Made by a program: the position numbers and the translations under genes. From assembly GCF_023806565.1 (NCBI RefSeq), contig NZ_JAMTDV010000128.1, forward strand, positions 1 to 64,000: DNA of 64,000 nt. The letters are read 5' to 3'. Within the stretch, counting starts at the first letter, position 1. Each line of letters opens with the position of its first letter. This document shows, piece by piece, positions 11,214 through 22,076 of the stretch. Under the pieces are notes generated by a model, which did not search any database, was not told the DNA's origin, and saw only the letters and a list, made by a program, of their open reading frames with translations. The stretch is from Accumulibacter sp. (GTDB taxonomy: Bacteria; Pseudomonadota; Gammaproteobacteria; Burkholderiales; Rhodocyclaceae).

Positions 11214-11242
11214 TTGACGCCGCCGCCAGAGTTAGCGTAAAA
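11214..11242 (+). promoter_or_regulatory. Promoter and long leader of the cold shock gene
   Basis: TTGACG (11214-11219), a 17-base spacer, then GTAAAA (11237-11242) give a plausible sigma-70 promoter. A leader of about 130 bases would precede the start codon at 11377. Long structured leaders are typical of CspA-type mRNAs and usually mediate temperature-responsive translation; whether this one does is inference. Confidence 0.5.
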
Positions 11243-11376
11243 AGGCCGCATGCTCTCATTCCAAGCGGCTGGTGGGTGGTTGTCCCTGTCTGAGATCCCC
11301 TATCTGTTGGTGTTGAATTAGCGGCATGCAAGTCGGGTGATGCCCGGGTTTAGTCTTTTTTCAAGGAAGTGGCAAT

Positions 11377-11580
11377 ATGGCAACAGGTACCGTGAAGTGG
11401 TTCAACGACGCTAAAGGTTTTGGCTTCATTACTCCGGATGATGGCAGCGAGGATCTTTTCGCCCATTTCTCCGCGATCAGCATGGGCGGTTTCAAGACTC
11501 TGAAAGAGGGCGAGAAGGTTTCCTTCGATGTGACGCAAGGTCCAAAGGGCAAGCAAGCGTCGAATATCTCGCGCGTCTGA
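11377..11580 (+). CDS. Cold shock domain protein, CspA family
   Basis: 67-aa single OB-fold RNA/DNA-binding protein, the standard length. It shows [13 protein letters not shown] (RNP1, residues 6-18) and DLFAHFS (RNP2, about 27-33), followed by [13 protein letters not shown] and PKGKQASNI. It binds single-stranded nucleic acid and typically acts as an RNA chaperone. ATG chosen with AAGGAAG about 8 bases upstream. Monocistronic, with a long leader and its own terminator. Sequence does not tell whether it is truly cold-induced. Confidence 0.97.
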   Translation: MATGTVKWFNDAKGFGFITPDDGSEDLFAHFSAISMGGFKTLKEGEKVSFDVTQGPKGKQASNISRV

Positions 11581-11603
11581 TTTATTTGGGTTTCTAAAAC
11601 GGA

Positions 11604-11627
11604 CCCGCCTCCGGCGGGTTTTTTTTT
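11604..11627 (+). terminator. Rho-independent terminator of the cold shock gene
   Basis: CCCGCC (11604-11609), loop TCC and GGCGGG (11613-11618) are followed by nine T (11619-11627). A classical intrinsic terminator 23 bases past the stop codon. Confidence 0.93.
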
Positions 11628-11704
11628 GCCCTGCGTCCTTGCTCGCTACGCGCGGCCGCCGAAACCGAATGCGTGGTCCCCTGTTTGGCTGGACCTCTGT
11701 TCGC

Positions 11705-12187
11705 TCAGCCCGCCGTCCAGTGCCCTGACCTGCCTCCGGTTTTCTCGAGCAGGCGAACGCCCTCGATCCGCATCCCGCGATCGACTGCCTTGCACATGTC
11801 GTAAATCGTCAGCAATCCGACGCTGGCGGCACAGAGTGCTTCCATTTCGACACCGGTGCGACCGCAGCATTCGGCCAGCGCAGTGCAGTGGACTGCGCTG
11901 GCGGCTGCATCGACCTCGAATTCGATGGCGACCTTGGTCAGGGCAATCGGGTGGCACAAGGGGATCAACTCGGCAGTGCGTTTGGCGCCCTGGATCGCGG
12001 CGACCCGCGCCACCCCGAGCACATCCCCCTTGCTGGCAGATCCGCCAACGATCAGCGCCAGGGTCTCGGCTCGCATCCGGATGCTGCCGACGGCTTTCGC
12101 TTGCCTCCGGGTCTCGCTCTTTTCGCCGACGTCGACCATCTGCGCCTGACCCTGCGTATTGAAGTGGGTCAGGGAGTCAGCGGTCAT
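11705..12187 (-). CDS. moaC: Cyclic pyranopterin monophosphate synthase
   Basis: Second step of molybdenum cofactor synthesis: converts the MoaA product to cyclic pyranopterin monophosphate. The 160-aa form starting at the ATG at 12187 matches the family ([20 protein letters not shown] near the start). It contains [19 protein letters not shown] and PLCHPI, the conserved active-site segments, and [19 protein letters not shown]. The frame stays open to 12295, giving a 36-residue extension, but that stretch has no family sequence. No strong Shine-Dalgarno precedes 12187, so the start is the least certain point. MobA, another cofactor gene, lies at 29983, not adjacent. Confidence 0.93.
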   Translation of the reverse strand: MTADSLTHFNTQGQAQMVDVGEKSETRRQAKAVGSIRMRAETLALIVGGSASKGDVLGVARVAAIQGAKRTAELIPLCHPIALTKVAIEFEVDAAASAVHCTALAECCGRTGVEMEALCAASVGLLTIYDMCKAVDRGMRIEGVRLLEKTGGRSGHWTAG

Positions 12188-12313
12188 CGCGTGCACCAGG
12201 TTGCGAATGAACGCGGACGAGTCGGCAAGTTTCGGTAACGCTTCGTAACATTTCGCTGCCTCCGCATTGGTTATCATAGCATCAACCGTGTTCACTCTTG
12301 TCCGGGAGCCAGA

Positions 12314-13774
12314 TTGATCAGAGCCGCTTGTGTCGCCACCTGGATTGCCATGGTGGCTTTTCTGGGTACCTCGTTTTCCGTTCGCGGCGATGATTTGCCA
12401 GATCTCGGCGAGGCTGCCCGAGCCGAGTTGTCGCCACAGATGGAGCGCAAGATCGGCGAGCGCATCATGAACGAGATCCGCCTGCGCGAGCCGAGTTACA
12501 TCGACGATGCGGAACTCAACGATTATCTGAACGCACTGGGTCGTCGCCTGGTCGCGGCCAGCGCGAGTCCGGCGCGTGACTGTCAGTTTTTCTTCGTTCG
12601 CGACAGCACCGTCAATGCCTTTGCCATGTTCGGTGGGTTCATCGGGGTGAATACCGGTACGGTGCTAACCTCGCAATCTGAGTCGGAACTGGCCGGGGTG
12701 CTGGCACACGAAATTTCTCACGTCATGCAGAACCACCTGGCACGGCAGATGGCGAAGGAAAAGCAGAATTCGATCGCGAGCATGATCGCGATGGCCGTCG
12801 GCATTCTCGCTGCCCGCGCCAACTCGCAAGTGGCGAATGCGGCGATCGCCTCGGCCCAAGCCGGCTCGATCCAGGCGCAGCTCGCCTACAGCCGTGACTT
12901 CGAACGCGAGGCGGATCGGATGGGCTATCAGACGATGACGCAGGCGGGTTACGACGCCCACGGCATGGGCGATTTCTTCGGTCGCCTGCAACAGTCCGGC
13001 AGGGTGTATGAGAACAACGCGCCGGTGTATATGCGGACACACCCGCTGACCGTCGAGCGTATCTCCGACATGCAAAACCGGGCCCAGAACGCTCCCTATC
13101 GCCAGGTTCCCGACAGTCTCGAATTCCAGCTCGTGCGGGCCAAGCTGCGGGCGCAGATGGTCACCCCGCGTGAAGCGGTCAAAGAGTTCGCCGCGCAGCT
13201 TCGCGAGAAGAAGTATGCTTCGGAGGCGGCGGCTCGCTACGGTCTCGCCTACTCGCTGTTGCGCGCCAAGGACCTTGCAACGGCGCAACGTGAAGTCACG
13301 GCACTGATCGCGCTCAAGCTGTCGTCGCCGATGATTGCCGGGCTGGTTGCCGAGATCAGGCTGGCCGCCAATGAGCCGGCTGCAGCCCAGGCGATCTATC
13401 GTGATGCTCTGCAACGGTATCCGCAGTCCAAGTCGCTGGTTTATGGCTATGCCGAGTCGCTGCTGGCGGGCGCGCAGTACGAGCAGTGCCAGGCGTTCCT
13501 GGAGTCCGAGTTGCAGCTCTACAGTTCGGATTACAAGTTGTACGGGTTACAGGCCAAGGCCTATGCTGCTGCCGGAAAACGCTTGCAGCAGCATCGGGCG
13601 CAGGCCGAGTTCTATTACCTGCAGGGGCAGCTCGGACCCGCCGTCGAACAGTTGCAGTTCGCGCAGAAGGCCGCTGACGGCACTTTCTTTGAACAGTCTG
13701 CGGTCGACGCACGCCTGCGCGAATTGCGCAAGGAACAGGCGGAAGAGGCGAAACAGAAGCGCGAGGGCGGGTAG
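12314..13774 (+). CDS. Periplasmic M48-family metalloprotease with TPR tail, BepA-like
   Basis: 486 residues: an N-terminal signal peptide (about 1-25), an M48 peptidase domain, and a TPR-like helical tail. The zinc motif HEISH is at 132-136 and the third ligand lies in FEREAD near 196-201. This matches BepA (YfgC), which in E. coli helps assemble and degrade outer-membrane beta-barrels such as LptD; the role here is by homology. The TTG at 12314 is chosen because GGGAG precedes it and it gives a complete signal peptide; an ATG at 12350 is the alternative. Divergent from moaC, with the shared promoter region at 12188-12313. Confidence 0.9.
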   Translation: MIRAACVATWIAMVAFLGTSFSVRGDDLPDLGEAARAELSPQMERKIGERIMNEIRLREPSYIDDAELNDYLNALGRRLVAASASPARDCQFFFVRDSTVNAFAMFGGFIGVNTGTVLTSQSESELAGVLAHEISHVMQNHLARQMAKEKQNSIASMIAMAVGILAARANSQVANAAIASAQAGSIQAQLAYSRDFEREADRMGYQTMTQAGYDAHGMGDFFGRLQQSGRVYENNAPVYMRTHPLTVERISDMQNRAQNAPYRQVPDSLEFQLVRAKLRAQMVTPREAVKEFAAQLREKKYASEAAARYGLAYSLLRAKDLATAQREVTALIALKLSSPMIAGLVAEIRLAANEPAAAQAIYRDALQRYPQSKSLVYGYAESLLAGAQYEQCQAFLESELQLYSSDYKLYGLQAKAYAAAGKRLQQHRAQAEFYYLQGQLGPAVEQLQFAQKAADGTFFEQSAVDARLRELRKEQAEEAKQKREGG

Positions 13775-13806
13775 AATGCCGGCTTCGTTTTCTTGCGGAC
13801 CACTCC

Positions 13807-14034
13807 ATGCATTTCGACCGAGAACTCGACGTCAAGGGCCTGCACTGCCCGCTACCGATCCTGCGTACCAAGAAGGCCCTGTCCGAAATGGCTTCCGGCG
13901 AGGTGCTGCACGTGCTGGCGACCGATCCAGGCTCGCTCAAGGATTTCGCGGCCTTCGCCCGACAGACCGGTAACGATCTGCTCTCAAGCAGCGAGGTGGA
14001 CCGGGTGTTCGAGTACTACCTCAAACGGAAGTAG
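13807..14034 (+). CDS. TusA-family sulfurtransferase
   Basis: 75-aa small sulfur-carrier protein. The N-terminal segment GLHCPLPILRTKKAL carries the CPxP motif, C14 being the expected persulfide site, followed by DPGSLKDFAAF. TusA-type proteins relay sulfur for tRNA thiolation, molybdenum cofactor or other pathways. With no DsrE/TusBCD partners nearby, the exact pathway is open. It begins 33 bases after the BepA-like gene on the same strand and may share its transcript. It converges on cysS, with no obvious T-tailed terminator in the 75-base gap. Confidence 0.92.
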   Translation: MHFDRELDVKGLHCPLPILRTKKALSEMASGEVLHVLATDPGSLKDFAAFARQTGNDLLSSSEVDRVFEYYLKRK

Positions 14035-14109
14035 CGACGCGCCGGTGGCCATGCGGTCTTGACGAACGCGCGTGCTGCGCGGCAGGCGGCAGCTTGCCGG
14101 TAGTCCACC

Positions 14110-15483
<1,374 letters not shown>

Positions 15484-15528
15484 TTTCGGGTTTGCCGTCG
15501 TACTCCGCGGCGAGGCGCGCGGAGTGCT

Positions 15529-15556
15529 TTGGTGTGGACGTGGTTCTTGATAGAAT
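15529..15556 (+). promoter_or_regulatory. Putative promoter of the cyclophilin-lpxH-recQ run
   Basis: TTGGTG (15529-15534), a 16-base spacer and TAGAAT (15551-15556) form a reasonable sigma-70-type promoter. It leaves a leader of nearly 190 bases before the cyclophilin at 15751, in which I see no RNA gene. Confidence 0.4.
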
Positions 15557-15750
15557 CGCCTGCTTTGGCGACACGTGGCCGTTGCTTGGGCAAGTATATA
15601 CCAGAACGACTGCCCGATCCTGCCGCCGTCATGGTCGAAGCGCTTGCTGCTGCTAGCCGTCAGACCGCCTGCTGCGCGCGAGGCAGATGCGCAGAGGCTG
15701 GCCTTCGCAGCACGGTGGCATCCCCAAAATCGTTACCAAGGAATCGTCCG

Positions 15751-16317
15751 ATGTTCAGAAAACTTCTTCTTGCGGTCTGCGGGCTGCTGACCCTTGGGGC
15801 TTGGGCTGGTCCGAGTGTCGAGATGCAGACCAGCATGGGCCGCATCGTGATCGAACTCGATTCGGCGAAAGCGCCGAAGACGGTCCAGAACTTCGTCCAG
15901 TACGTCAATGAGGGCTTCTACAACGGCACCGTCTTCCACCGCGTGATCCCCGGATTCATGATTCAGGGCGGCGGTTTCACCGTCGACCTGGAGCAGAAGG
16001 CAGCACCGAGAAAGGTCGAGAACGAGGGCAGGAACGGCCTGAAGAACGACCGTGGAACGATCGCCATGGCGCGTACGGCGGATCCGCACTCGGCGAGTTC
16101 GCAGTTCTTCATCAATCACCGCGACAACGCGTCGCTCAACTATCCTTCGCCCGATGGCTGGGGCTACACCGTTTTCGGCAAGGTGACCCAGGGCATGGAC
16201 GTGGTTGACCGGATCGCCAAGGTGGCGACCGGCAACCGCGCAGTGCATCAGGACGTTCCGCTGGAGCCAGTGATCATCCAATCGGTCAAGGTCATTCCGG
16301 AGAAAGGAAAGTCATGA
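15751..16317 (+). CDS. ppiA: Periplasmic peptidyl-prolyl cis-trans isomerase, cyclophilin type
   Basis: 188 residues. A signal peptide (about 1-19, ending in a small-residue cleavage site) is followed by a single cyclophilin domain. Recognisable elements are [29 protein letters not shown] and [16 protein letters not shown]. It accelerates proline isomerisation in exported proteins. The ATG at 15751 has AAGGAA upstream. Its stop overlaps the next cyclophilin's start by 4 bases (ATGA), so the two are translationally coupled. Confidence 0.93.
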   Translation: MFRKLLLAVCGLLTLGAWAGPSVEMQTSMGRIVIELDSAKAPKTVQNFVQYVNEGFYNGTVFHRVIPGFMIQGGGFTVDLEQKAAPRKVENEGRNGLKNDRGTIAMARTADPHSASSQFFINHRDNASLNYPSPDGWGYTVFGKVTQGMDVVDRIAKVATGNRAVHQDVPLEPVIIQSVKVIPEKGKS

Positions 16318-16805
16318 TCAAGCTGCACACCAATTTCGGCGTCATCGGCATCGAGGTCGATGCCGACAAGGCGCCACTGTCGGCCACGAATTTTCTCGAT
16401 TACGTGGCGGCCAGACACTACGACAACACCATTTTTCATCGTGTGATCCCGGGCTTCATGGTGCAGGGCGGTGGCTTCGCGCCGGGAATGAAACAGAAAG
16501 CGTGCAAGCCGCCGATTCGCAATGAGGCCGACAACGGGCTGCGCAACGAAGCCTATACGGTTGCCATGGCGCGCACCAACGATCCGCATTCCGCGACCGC
16601 ACAGTTCTTCATCAACGTCGTGAATAACGATTTCCTGAACTTCCGCGCACCCACCGCTCAGGGTTGGGGCTATTGCGTTTTCGGCAAGGTGGTCGAAGGT
16701 TGCGACGTCGTCGACCGGATCAAGGCGGTGAAGACGGGCTCTTCGGGCCTGCACAGCGATGTTCCGGTGGAGGACGTGCTCATCGAGCGCGCCGAAATCT
16801 GCTGA
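16314..16805 (+). CDS. ppiB: Cytoplasmic peptidyl-prolyl cis-trans isomerase, cyclophilin type
   Basis: 163 residues without a signal peptide: a bare cyclophilin domain with [33 protein letters not shown] and [11 protein letters not shown]. It is the cytoplasmic counterpart of the secreted cyclophilin directly upstream and overlaps it by 4 bases. The two are similar throughout, suggesting a tandem duplication with one copy gaining (or losing) the export signal. lpxH follows after 31 bases. Confidence 0.94.
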   Translation: MIKLHTNFGVIGIEVDADKAPLSATNFLDYVAARHYDNTIFHRVIPGFMVQGGGFAPGMKQKACKPPIRNEADNGLRNEAYTVAMARTNDPHSATAQFFINVVNNDFLNFRAPTAQGWGYCVFGKVVEGCDVVDRIKAVKTGSSGLHSDVPVEDVLIERAEIC

Positions 16806-16836
16806 AACGCCCATCCTCGCTGTCCCGCCTGCTGCG

Positions 16837-17568
16837 GTGATCCTGTTCATTTCCGACCTGCACCTGGCGCCGCAGGCGCCGGGGGTGACGCGCATTTTCC
16901 GGGACTTTCTTGCCGGCCGTGCGCGCGCTGCCGAGCAGTTGTTCATCCTCGGCGACCTATTCGAAGCCTGGCCGGGGGACGATTGCCTGGACGATCCTGA
17001 AGAGTCCTTCGCCGCGGACATCGTCGATGCGCTGCGTGCGCTGGTGACCGCGGGTGTCGCCGTCTCGGTGCTGCATGGCAACCGAGATTTTCTGCTCGGA
17101 GAACATTTCGCGGCGAGGAGCGGCGCCCGGCTACTTCCCGACCCCTACGTCCTTTCGCTGCCGACCTGGCAGTTCGTTCTGTCGCATGGCGACCTACTGT
17201 GCACCGATGATCACGAGTACCAGGCGTTCCGTTCTCTGGCACGTCGGCCCGACTGGCAGTCCGCTTTCCTCGCCCGGTCGCTGGCAGAACGCAAGGCGAT
17301 GGCGGGCGCTGCCCGCCGGCAAAGCGAATCGGCAAAGCGTGAGAAGGCCGGTTATCTGATGGACGTCAATGCCGGCGCGAGCGACGATTTCCTGCGCGCG
17401 CACGGTTATGCCACCATGATTCACGGCCACACGCACCGTCCGGCGACGCATGACCATCTGGTCGACGGCATTCATGTCGAGCGCTGGGTACTGGCCGATT
17501 GGCAGGAGACACAAGGCGAGTGTCTGGTCTGGGATGGCCGGACCTTGCGGCGGGAGCGCCTGCACTGA
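16837..17568 (+). CDS. lpxH: UDP-2,3-diacylglucosamine diphosphatase
   Basis: Lipid A synthesis: hydrolyses UDP-2,3-diacylglucosamine to lipid X and UMP at the inner face of the inner membrane. The 243-aa calcineurin-type metallophosphatase has all five motifs: SDLHL (6-10), GDLFEAW (39-45), GNRDF (81-85), SHGD, and HGHTHRP (196-202). The GTG at 16837 is chosen because homologues begin just before the ILFISDLHL strand; longer readings extend into ppiB without family sequence. Confidence 0.93.
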   Translation: MILFISDLHLAPQAPGVTRIFRDFLAGRARAAEQLFILGDLFEAWPGDDCLDDPEESFAADIVDALRALVTAGVAVSVLHGNRDFLLGEHFAARSGARLLPDPYVLSLPTWQFVLSHGDLLCTDDHEYQAFRSLARRPDWQSAFLARSLAERKAMAGAARRQSESAKREKAGYLMDVNAGASDDFLRAHGYATMIHGHTHRPATHDHLVDGIHVERWVLADWQETQGECLVWDGRTLRRERLH

Positions 17569-17614
17569 TTCCTTTCGCCGCTCCCGGCGCGGCGCCCTGG
17601 CGAGGTGTCCGGCG

Positions 17615-19438
17615 ATGACTTCTCCCGCCCGCGAGCTGCTGCGCCGAGTGTTCGGCTACTCGTCGTTTCGCGGAAGGCAGGAGGAAATCGTCGAACAGCT
17701 CGTCGCCGGGGGCGACGCGCTGGTCCTGATGCCGACCGGCGGCGGCAAGTCACTCTGCTATCAGATTCCGGCGCTGTTGCGGGCGGGTGTCGGGGTGGTG
17801 GTTTCTCCCTTGATCGCGCTCATGCAGGATCAGGTCGATGCCTTGCGCCAGGCTGGCGCCCATGCCGCGTACCTCAACTCGTCGCTGGATCCGCGTACGG
17901 CTCTCGAGGTCGAGCGCCGTCTGCTCGGCGGGGAACTCGATCTGATCTACGTTGCGCCGGAGCGTCTTTTCGCCGAGCGCTTCCTCTCCCTGCTCGAACA
18001 GCTGGCCGCGCGTCGGCAACTCGCGCTGTTCGCCATTGACGAGGCTCATTGCGTTTCGCAGTGGGGCCACGACTTCCGTCCCGAGTACCTGCAGTTGTCG
18101 CAATTGCACGCGCGCTTCCCGGAGGTGCCGCGCATCGCGCTGACGGCGACTGCGGACCAGCTGATGCGGCAGGAAATCATTACCCGCCTGCGGCTCGAAG
18201 AGGCGAAGCTGTTCGTCGCCAGTTTCGATCGGCCCAACATCCGCTATGCGGTAGTCGAGCGCGACAACCCGCGCCGGCAACTGCTCGGCTTTCTCGCCGC
18301 TCGTCCGGGGGCGGCCGGGATCGTCTACTGCCTTTCGCGCCGCAAGGTCGATGAAACGGCGATCTGGCTGAATTCCCAGGGAGTTGCCGCCCTGCCGTAC
18401 CACGCCGGATTGAGTTCCGGCGAGCGGCAGCAGCACCAACAGCGCTTTCTGCGCGAGGACGGCCTGGTCATGGTGGCGACGATCGCTTTCGGAATGGGCA
18501 TAGACAAGCCCGACGTTCGATTCGTCGCTCATCTCGATCTGCCCCGTAGCCTCGAAGCGTATTACCAGGAAACCGGTCGTGCCGGGCGCGATGGTGAAGC
18601 GTCGGACGCCTGGATGACCTACGGCCTCAATGACGTGGTGATCCATCGGCAGATGATCGAGGAATCTTCGGCACCGAGCGAGCAGAAGCGCGTCGAACGG
18701 CAGAAACTGGACAGCATGCTCGCCTACTGCGAATCGGCACACTGCCGGCGCGTGCTCCTGCTGCGTTATTTTGGCGAGGATGCCGCCCCGTGCGGCAATT
18801 GCGACGTGTGCCTCGACCCGCCGGGGCTCTGGGATGGAACGGTGGCCGCGCAGAAAGCGCTGTCGGCCGCGTTGCGCAGCGGTCAGCGCTTCGGTGCAGG
18901 CCACCTGATCGACATTCTGCGCGGCAAGAGCACCGACAAGGTGAGACAGTTCGGCCACGACCGACTGCCGACCTTCGGCGTCGGCGTCGAGCTCGACGAG
19001 ATCGGTTGGCGCTCGGTCTTTCGCCAACTGCTCGTCCGCGGCGTGCTCGAAGCCGATGCCACGGCCTATGGAGCACTGAAACTGACCGCCGAAGCTCGCC
19101 CGATCCTCAAGGGCGAGGTCAGCCTTTCCTTGCGGCGGCGAAGCGAGCGGCCCTCGGGCCGGCCGGTGGCAAGGCCGCCGGCGCCAGATCGACTCGAGCG
19201 GGTCGGGGATTTGCCACTGGTCGCAAAGCTGCGCGCCTGGCGCAGCGAAAAGGCCCACGAGCAGGGAGTGCCGGCCTACGTCATCCTGCACGACCGCAGC
19301 TTGCACGAAATCGCTGCGCTGCTGCCCGTGTCGACGCAGGACTTGCTCGCCGTGCCAGGGATCGGCGTCGCCAAGGCCGAACGCTACGGCCGGGAGTTGC
19401 TGGCGATCGTCGCCGGCGCATCTCGACAGACCGGATAG
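17615..19438 (+). CDS. recQ: ATP-dependent DNA helicase RecQ
   Basis: 607-aa 3'-5' helicase of the RecF recombination pathway. Walker A MPTGGGKS is at 39-46, DEAH at 142-145 with [13 protein letters not shown], and GRAGRDGE in the second RecA fold. Zinc-binding cysteines cluster at about 372-400 (CESAHC and CGNCDVC), followed by the winged helix and a C-terminal HRDC domain (about 515-595). The ATG at 17615 gives the family N-terminus. It is the second RecQ-type enzyme in the window, besides the fusion protein at 2152-7260. Its 3' end overlaps the convergent 19384-20892 gene by 55 bases. Confidence 0.96.
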   Translation: MTSPARELLRRVFGYSSFRGRQEEIVEQLVAGGDALVLMPTGGGKSLCYQIPALLRAGVGVVVSPLIALMQDQVDALRQAGAHAAYLNSSLDPRTALEVERRLLGGELDLIYVAPERLFAERFLSLLEQLAARRQLALFAIDEAHCVSQWGHDFRPEYLQLSQLHARFPEVPRIALTATADQLMRQEIITRLRLEEAKLFVASFDRPNIRYAVVERDNPRRQLLGFLAARPGAAGIVYCLSRRKVDETAIWLNSQGVAALPYHAGLSSGERQQHQQRFLREDGLVMVATIAFGMGIDKPDVRFVAHLDLPRSLEAYYQETGRAGRDGEASDAWMTYGLNDVVIHRQMIEESSAPSEQKRVERQKLDSMLAYCESAHCRRVLLLRYFGEDAAPCGNCDVCLDPPGLWDGTVAAQKALSAALRSGQRFGAGHLIDILRGKSTDKVRQFGHDRLPTFGVGVELDEIGWRSVFRQLLVRGVLEADATAYGALKLTAEARPILKGEVSLSLRRRSERPSGRPVARPPAPDRLERVGDLPLVAKLRAWRSEKAHEQGVPAYVILHDRSLHEIAALLPVSTQDLLAVPGIGVAKAERYGRELLAIVAGASRQTG

Positions 19439-20892
19439 GGGTGGAGTCGGTCGAGGCCGATGCTCTGCCCGGAAGGCTGCACGATGCGTACGTGTTCGCG
19501 GCGCAGTTCGCGGGCGTGGCGCAGCCCGCAGGAGTGGGCGATCATCTCGATCTCCCTGTTCATGTTGCGGCAGTACGCGGCGACCCGTCGCGCCTTGTCC
19601 TCGACGACCAGGCCGCGTTGCAGGCGCGGGTCGTGCGTCGTGACGCCGGTTGGACAGGTGTTGCTGTGACAGCGCAGGGCCTGGATGCAGCCGAGCGAGA
19701 ACATGAAGCCGCGTGCCGTATTGACGAAATCCGCGCCGGCCGACAGTGCCCAGGCGACGCGCGCCGGGGTGACCAGTTGGCCGGCGGCGATCAGCCGGAT
19801 GCGCTCCTTGAGGCCGCTGGCGAACAGCGCATCGGCGACCAGCGGCAGCGCTTCGTCGATCGACAGCGCCATGTGATCGGCCAGCGCCTGCGGTGCGGCG
19901 CCGCTGCCGCCCTCGCCGCCGTCGATGGTGAGAAAGTCGGGTGCGGCGCGTGGACCGCGGCGCCGGATCGCTGCGGTCAGCTCGTGCATGAAGCGTTCGC
20001 CGCCGATCGCCGTTTTTACGCCCACCGGTTTGCCGGTTACTTCCCGCACATGCTCGATCCGGTCTAGCAGTTCGTCTACGTTGGCGATGTCGTGATGACG
20101 GTTCGGGCTCAGCGAATCGCGTCCTTCGGGAATGCCGCGAATTTGCGCGATCTCGGCGGTTACCTTGTTGCCCAGGAGAACGCCCCCCTTGCCGGGCTTG
20201 GCGCCTTGCGACAGCTTGATTTCGAAGGCGCGCACGGTCGCCTGCGCAGCCAGTTCGCGCAGCCGCTGATCCGAGAGTCGGCCATTTTCGTCGCGCACGC
20301 CATACTTAGCGGTTCCGATCTGAAAGATGAGGTCGCAGCCACCTTCGAGGTGGTACGGGGAGAGACCGCCTTCGCCGGTATCGAGCCAGCAGCCGGCTTC
20401 CGCCGCGCCACGCGAGAGGGCGAGCACGGCGGGTCGGGAAATCGCGCCGAAGCTCATCGCACTCACGTTCACCAACGACCTGCCGGCAAACGGCGTCCGG
20501 CAATAACCCTCGCCAATCACCACCGGCGGTGTCTCTTGCTGCTCCTCTTCGAGGACGGGGAATGGTGCGTTGGCGAATACCAGCGCTCCTGGTTCATGGA
20601 TGCGGTAGGTGGAGCCGAAACCGATGATGCCGCCCTCGTTCTTGGCCATGCGGTATACCCAGCTGCGGGTCGCGCGGTCGAAGGGCATCTCCTCGCGGTC
20701 GCCGAGGAAGAAATACTGTCGGAAATATTCGCCCAGCCTTTCGAAGACATAGCGCAGATGACCGACCAGTGGAAAATTCCGCAGTACCGCGTGTTTCTCC
20801 TGGGTGACGTCCTGCACGTACAGATAGACCAGGCTGCCGGCGAAGGCAAGGGCAAGCAGCACGCCCAAAGCAACGAACAGCAGGTCGAGCAC
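19384..20892 (-). CDS. Membrane-anchored FMN-binding glutamate synthase-like protein
   Basis: 502 residues. One N-terminal membrane helix (about 4-27) precedes a domain matching the FMN/iron-sulfur barrel of the glutamate synthase large subunit: [39 protein letters not shown] and [15 protein letters not shown]. The cysteines near 405-415 correspond to the 3Fe-4S ligands of GltB. The amidotransferase domain of GltB is absent, so it is not a complete glutamate synthase and its substrate is unknown. Proteins of this type are annotated as FMN-binding glutamate synthase family. The C-terminal 18 codons overlap recQ on the opposite strand. Confidence 0.88.
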   Translation of the reverse strand: MLDLLFVALGVLLALAFAGSLVYLYVQDVTQEKHAVLRNFPLVGHLRYVFERLGEYFRQYFFLGDREEMPFDRATRSWVYRMAKNEGGIIGFGSTYRIHEPGALVFANAPFPVLEEEQQETPPVVIGEGYCRTPFAGRSLVNVSAMSFGAISRPAVLALSRGAAEAGCWLDTGEGGLSPYHLEGGCDLIFQIGTAKYGVRDENGRLSDQRLRELAAQATVRAFEIKLSQGAKPGKGGVLLGNKVTAEIAQIRGIPEGRDSLSPNRHHDIANVDELLDRIEHVREVTGKPVGVKTAIGGERFMHELTAAIRRRGPRAAPDFLTIDGGEGGSGAAPQALADHMALSIDEALPLVADALFASGLKERIRLIAAGQLVTPARVAWALSAGADFVNTARGFMFSLGCIQALRCHSNTCPTGVTTHDPRLQRGLVVEDKARRVAAYCRNMNREIEMIAHSCGLRHARELRREHVRIVQPSGQSIGLDRLHPYPVCRDAPATIASNSRP

Positions 20893-20951
20893 TCGATACC
20901 CCCTTCGGTGTTAGAATCGGACGAGTCGATTCCTAGTGTACGAGATTTGTC

Positions 20952-21809
20952 ATGACTCTTACAGCCATGCTCGATGCCGAGATCGAGCGCAACGTTGCAG
21001 CCGCGCTTGCCGAGGATGTCGGCAGTGGCGACCTCACCGCGCGACTGGTCCCCGCCAGCGAAATCGGGCGTGCCACGGTGATCGCCCGCGAGCACGCGGT
21101 CCTTTGCGGCGGCGCATGGTTTACACGCTGTTTTGCCAAGCTCGACACGACAATCACCGTAGCCTGGAAGGCGACCGAGGGTGAGCGCGTCTGTCCCGGT
21201 CAGACGCTGTGCGAAATCGAGGGGCATGCGCGCGGGCTGCTCACCGGCGAGCGCAGCGCGCTCAACTTTCTGCAACTACTCTCCGGCGTTGCCACTCGTG
21301 CCCGCCAATACGCCGACCTGGTGGCGGGTACGCGGGCGCAGGTGGTCGATACGCGCAAGACGATTCCGGGCCTGCGCCTGGCGCAAAAGTATGCCGTCCG
21401 CTGCGGTGGCGGGGGCAACCACCGTCTCGGCCTCTACGACGGCATCCTGATCAAGGAAAACCACATTCTCGCCGCCGGCGGCATTGCTGCTGCTCTGCGC
21501 GACGCGAGGCAGGTTGCCGAGAGTGCGGCAGGCACTTGCCAGTTCGTTCAGATCGAGGTCGAGAACCTGGACGAGTTGCGCCAGGCACTCGCCGCCGGCG
21601 CAGAGATGATCCTCCTCGACAACATGGGTCTCGACGAGATGCGCGAGGCGGTGGCGATTGCCGCCGGCCGTGCCGTGCTCGAGGCGTCGGGAAACGTCGG
21701 TCTGGACACCGTGCGTGCGATCGCGGAGACCGGGGTCGATCGCATCTCGATCGGTAGCCTGACCAAGGACGTGCATGCGCTTGATTTGTCGATGCGCTTT
21801 CGGAGTTAG
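20952..21809 (+). CDS. nadC: Nicotinate-nucleotide pyrophosphorylase (carboxylating)
   Basis: De novo NAD synthesis: joins quinolinate and PRPP to give nicotinate mononucleotide, CO2 and pyrophosphate. The 285-aa protein has the expected length with [14 protein letters not shown] at the N-terminus and [20 protein letters not shown] in the active site. [13 protein letters not shown] and a C-terminal [11 protein letters not shown] also match. Divergent from the glutamate-synthase-like gene; a TAGAAT box at 20912-20917 could be its -10 element but lacks a convincing -35. nadA and nadB are not in the window. Confidence 0.96.
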   Translation: MTLTAMLDAEIERNVAAALAEDVGSGDLTARLVPASEIGRATVIAREHAVLCGGAWFTRCFAKLDTTITVAWKATEGERVCPGQTLCEIEGHARGLLTGERSALNFLQLLSGVATRARQYADLVAGTRAQVVDTRKTIPGLRLAQKYAVRCGGGGNHRLGLYDGILIKENHILAAGGIAAALRDARQVAESAAGTCQFVQIEVENLDELRQALAAGAEMILLDNMGLDEMREAVAIAAGRAVLEASGNVGLDTVRAIAETGVDRISIGSLTKDVHALDLSMRFRS

Positions 21810-21869
21810 CGCCGCGGCGCCGCGTGCTTCTGCGGCGGAGCTGCACCAGGGACGAGAGAGGGTGGTCCG

Positions 21870-22013
21870 ATGCTGTTCATTCTTTTTTACGTGGTGGCGA
21901 TCGCAATTTTGATCATGCACTTCACCGGCCTTCTGGCCCGGCACAATGCCGAATGGCTGGTGCTCGTGCTGGCCGTGGCGGTCTTTCCGGCGGTCTATTT
22001 CCTGCCGCTCTAG
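21870..22013 (+). CDS. 47-aa two-helix membrane protein
   Basis: A short frame with GAGAGGG 8 bases before its ATG. Almost the whole product is hydrophobic: a first helix at about 2-20 (LFILFYVVAIAILIMHFTG), a short polar turn (ARHNAE), and a second helix at about 28-46. It matches no family I know. It lies 60 bases after nadC on the same strand and converges on thrC, which ends at 22077. The ribosome-binding site and hairpin topology argue for a real gene; nothing shows its function. Confidence 0.55.
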   Translation: MLFILFYVVAIAILIMHFTGLLARHNAEWLVLVLAVAVFPAVYFLPL

Positions 22014-22076
22014 ACACTCGGCTGGCCGCCCGCTCGCTGCCATGGCGACGCGGGAACGGGCCAGGGCGTCGTCGGA

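Noticed and set aside
12188..12295. 36-residue N-terminal extension of MoaC
   Set aside because: Not found in the MoaC family, lies in the promoter region shared with the divergent protease gene, and would use a GTG start.
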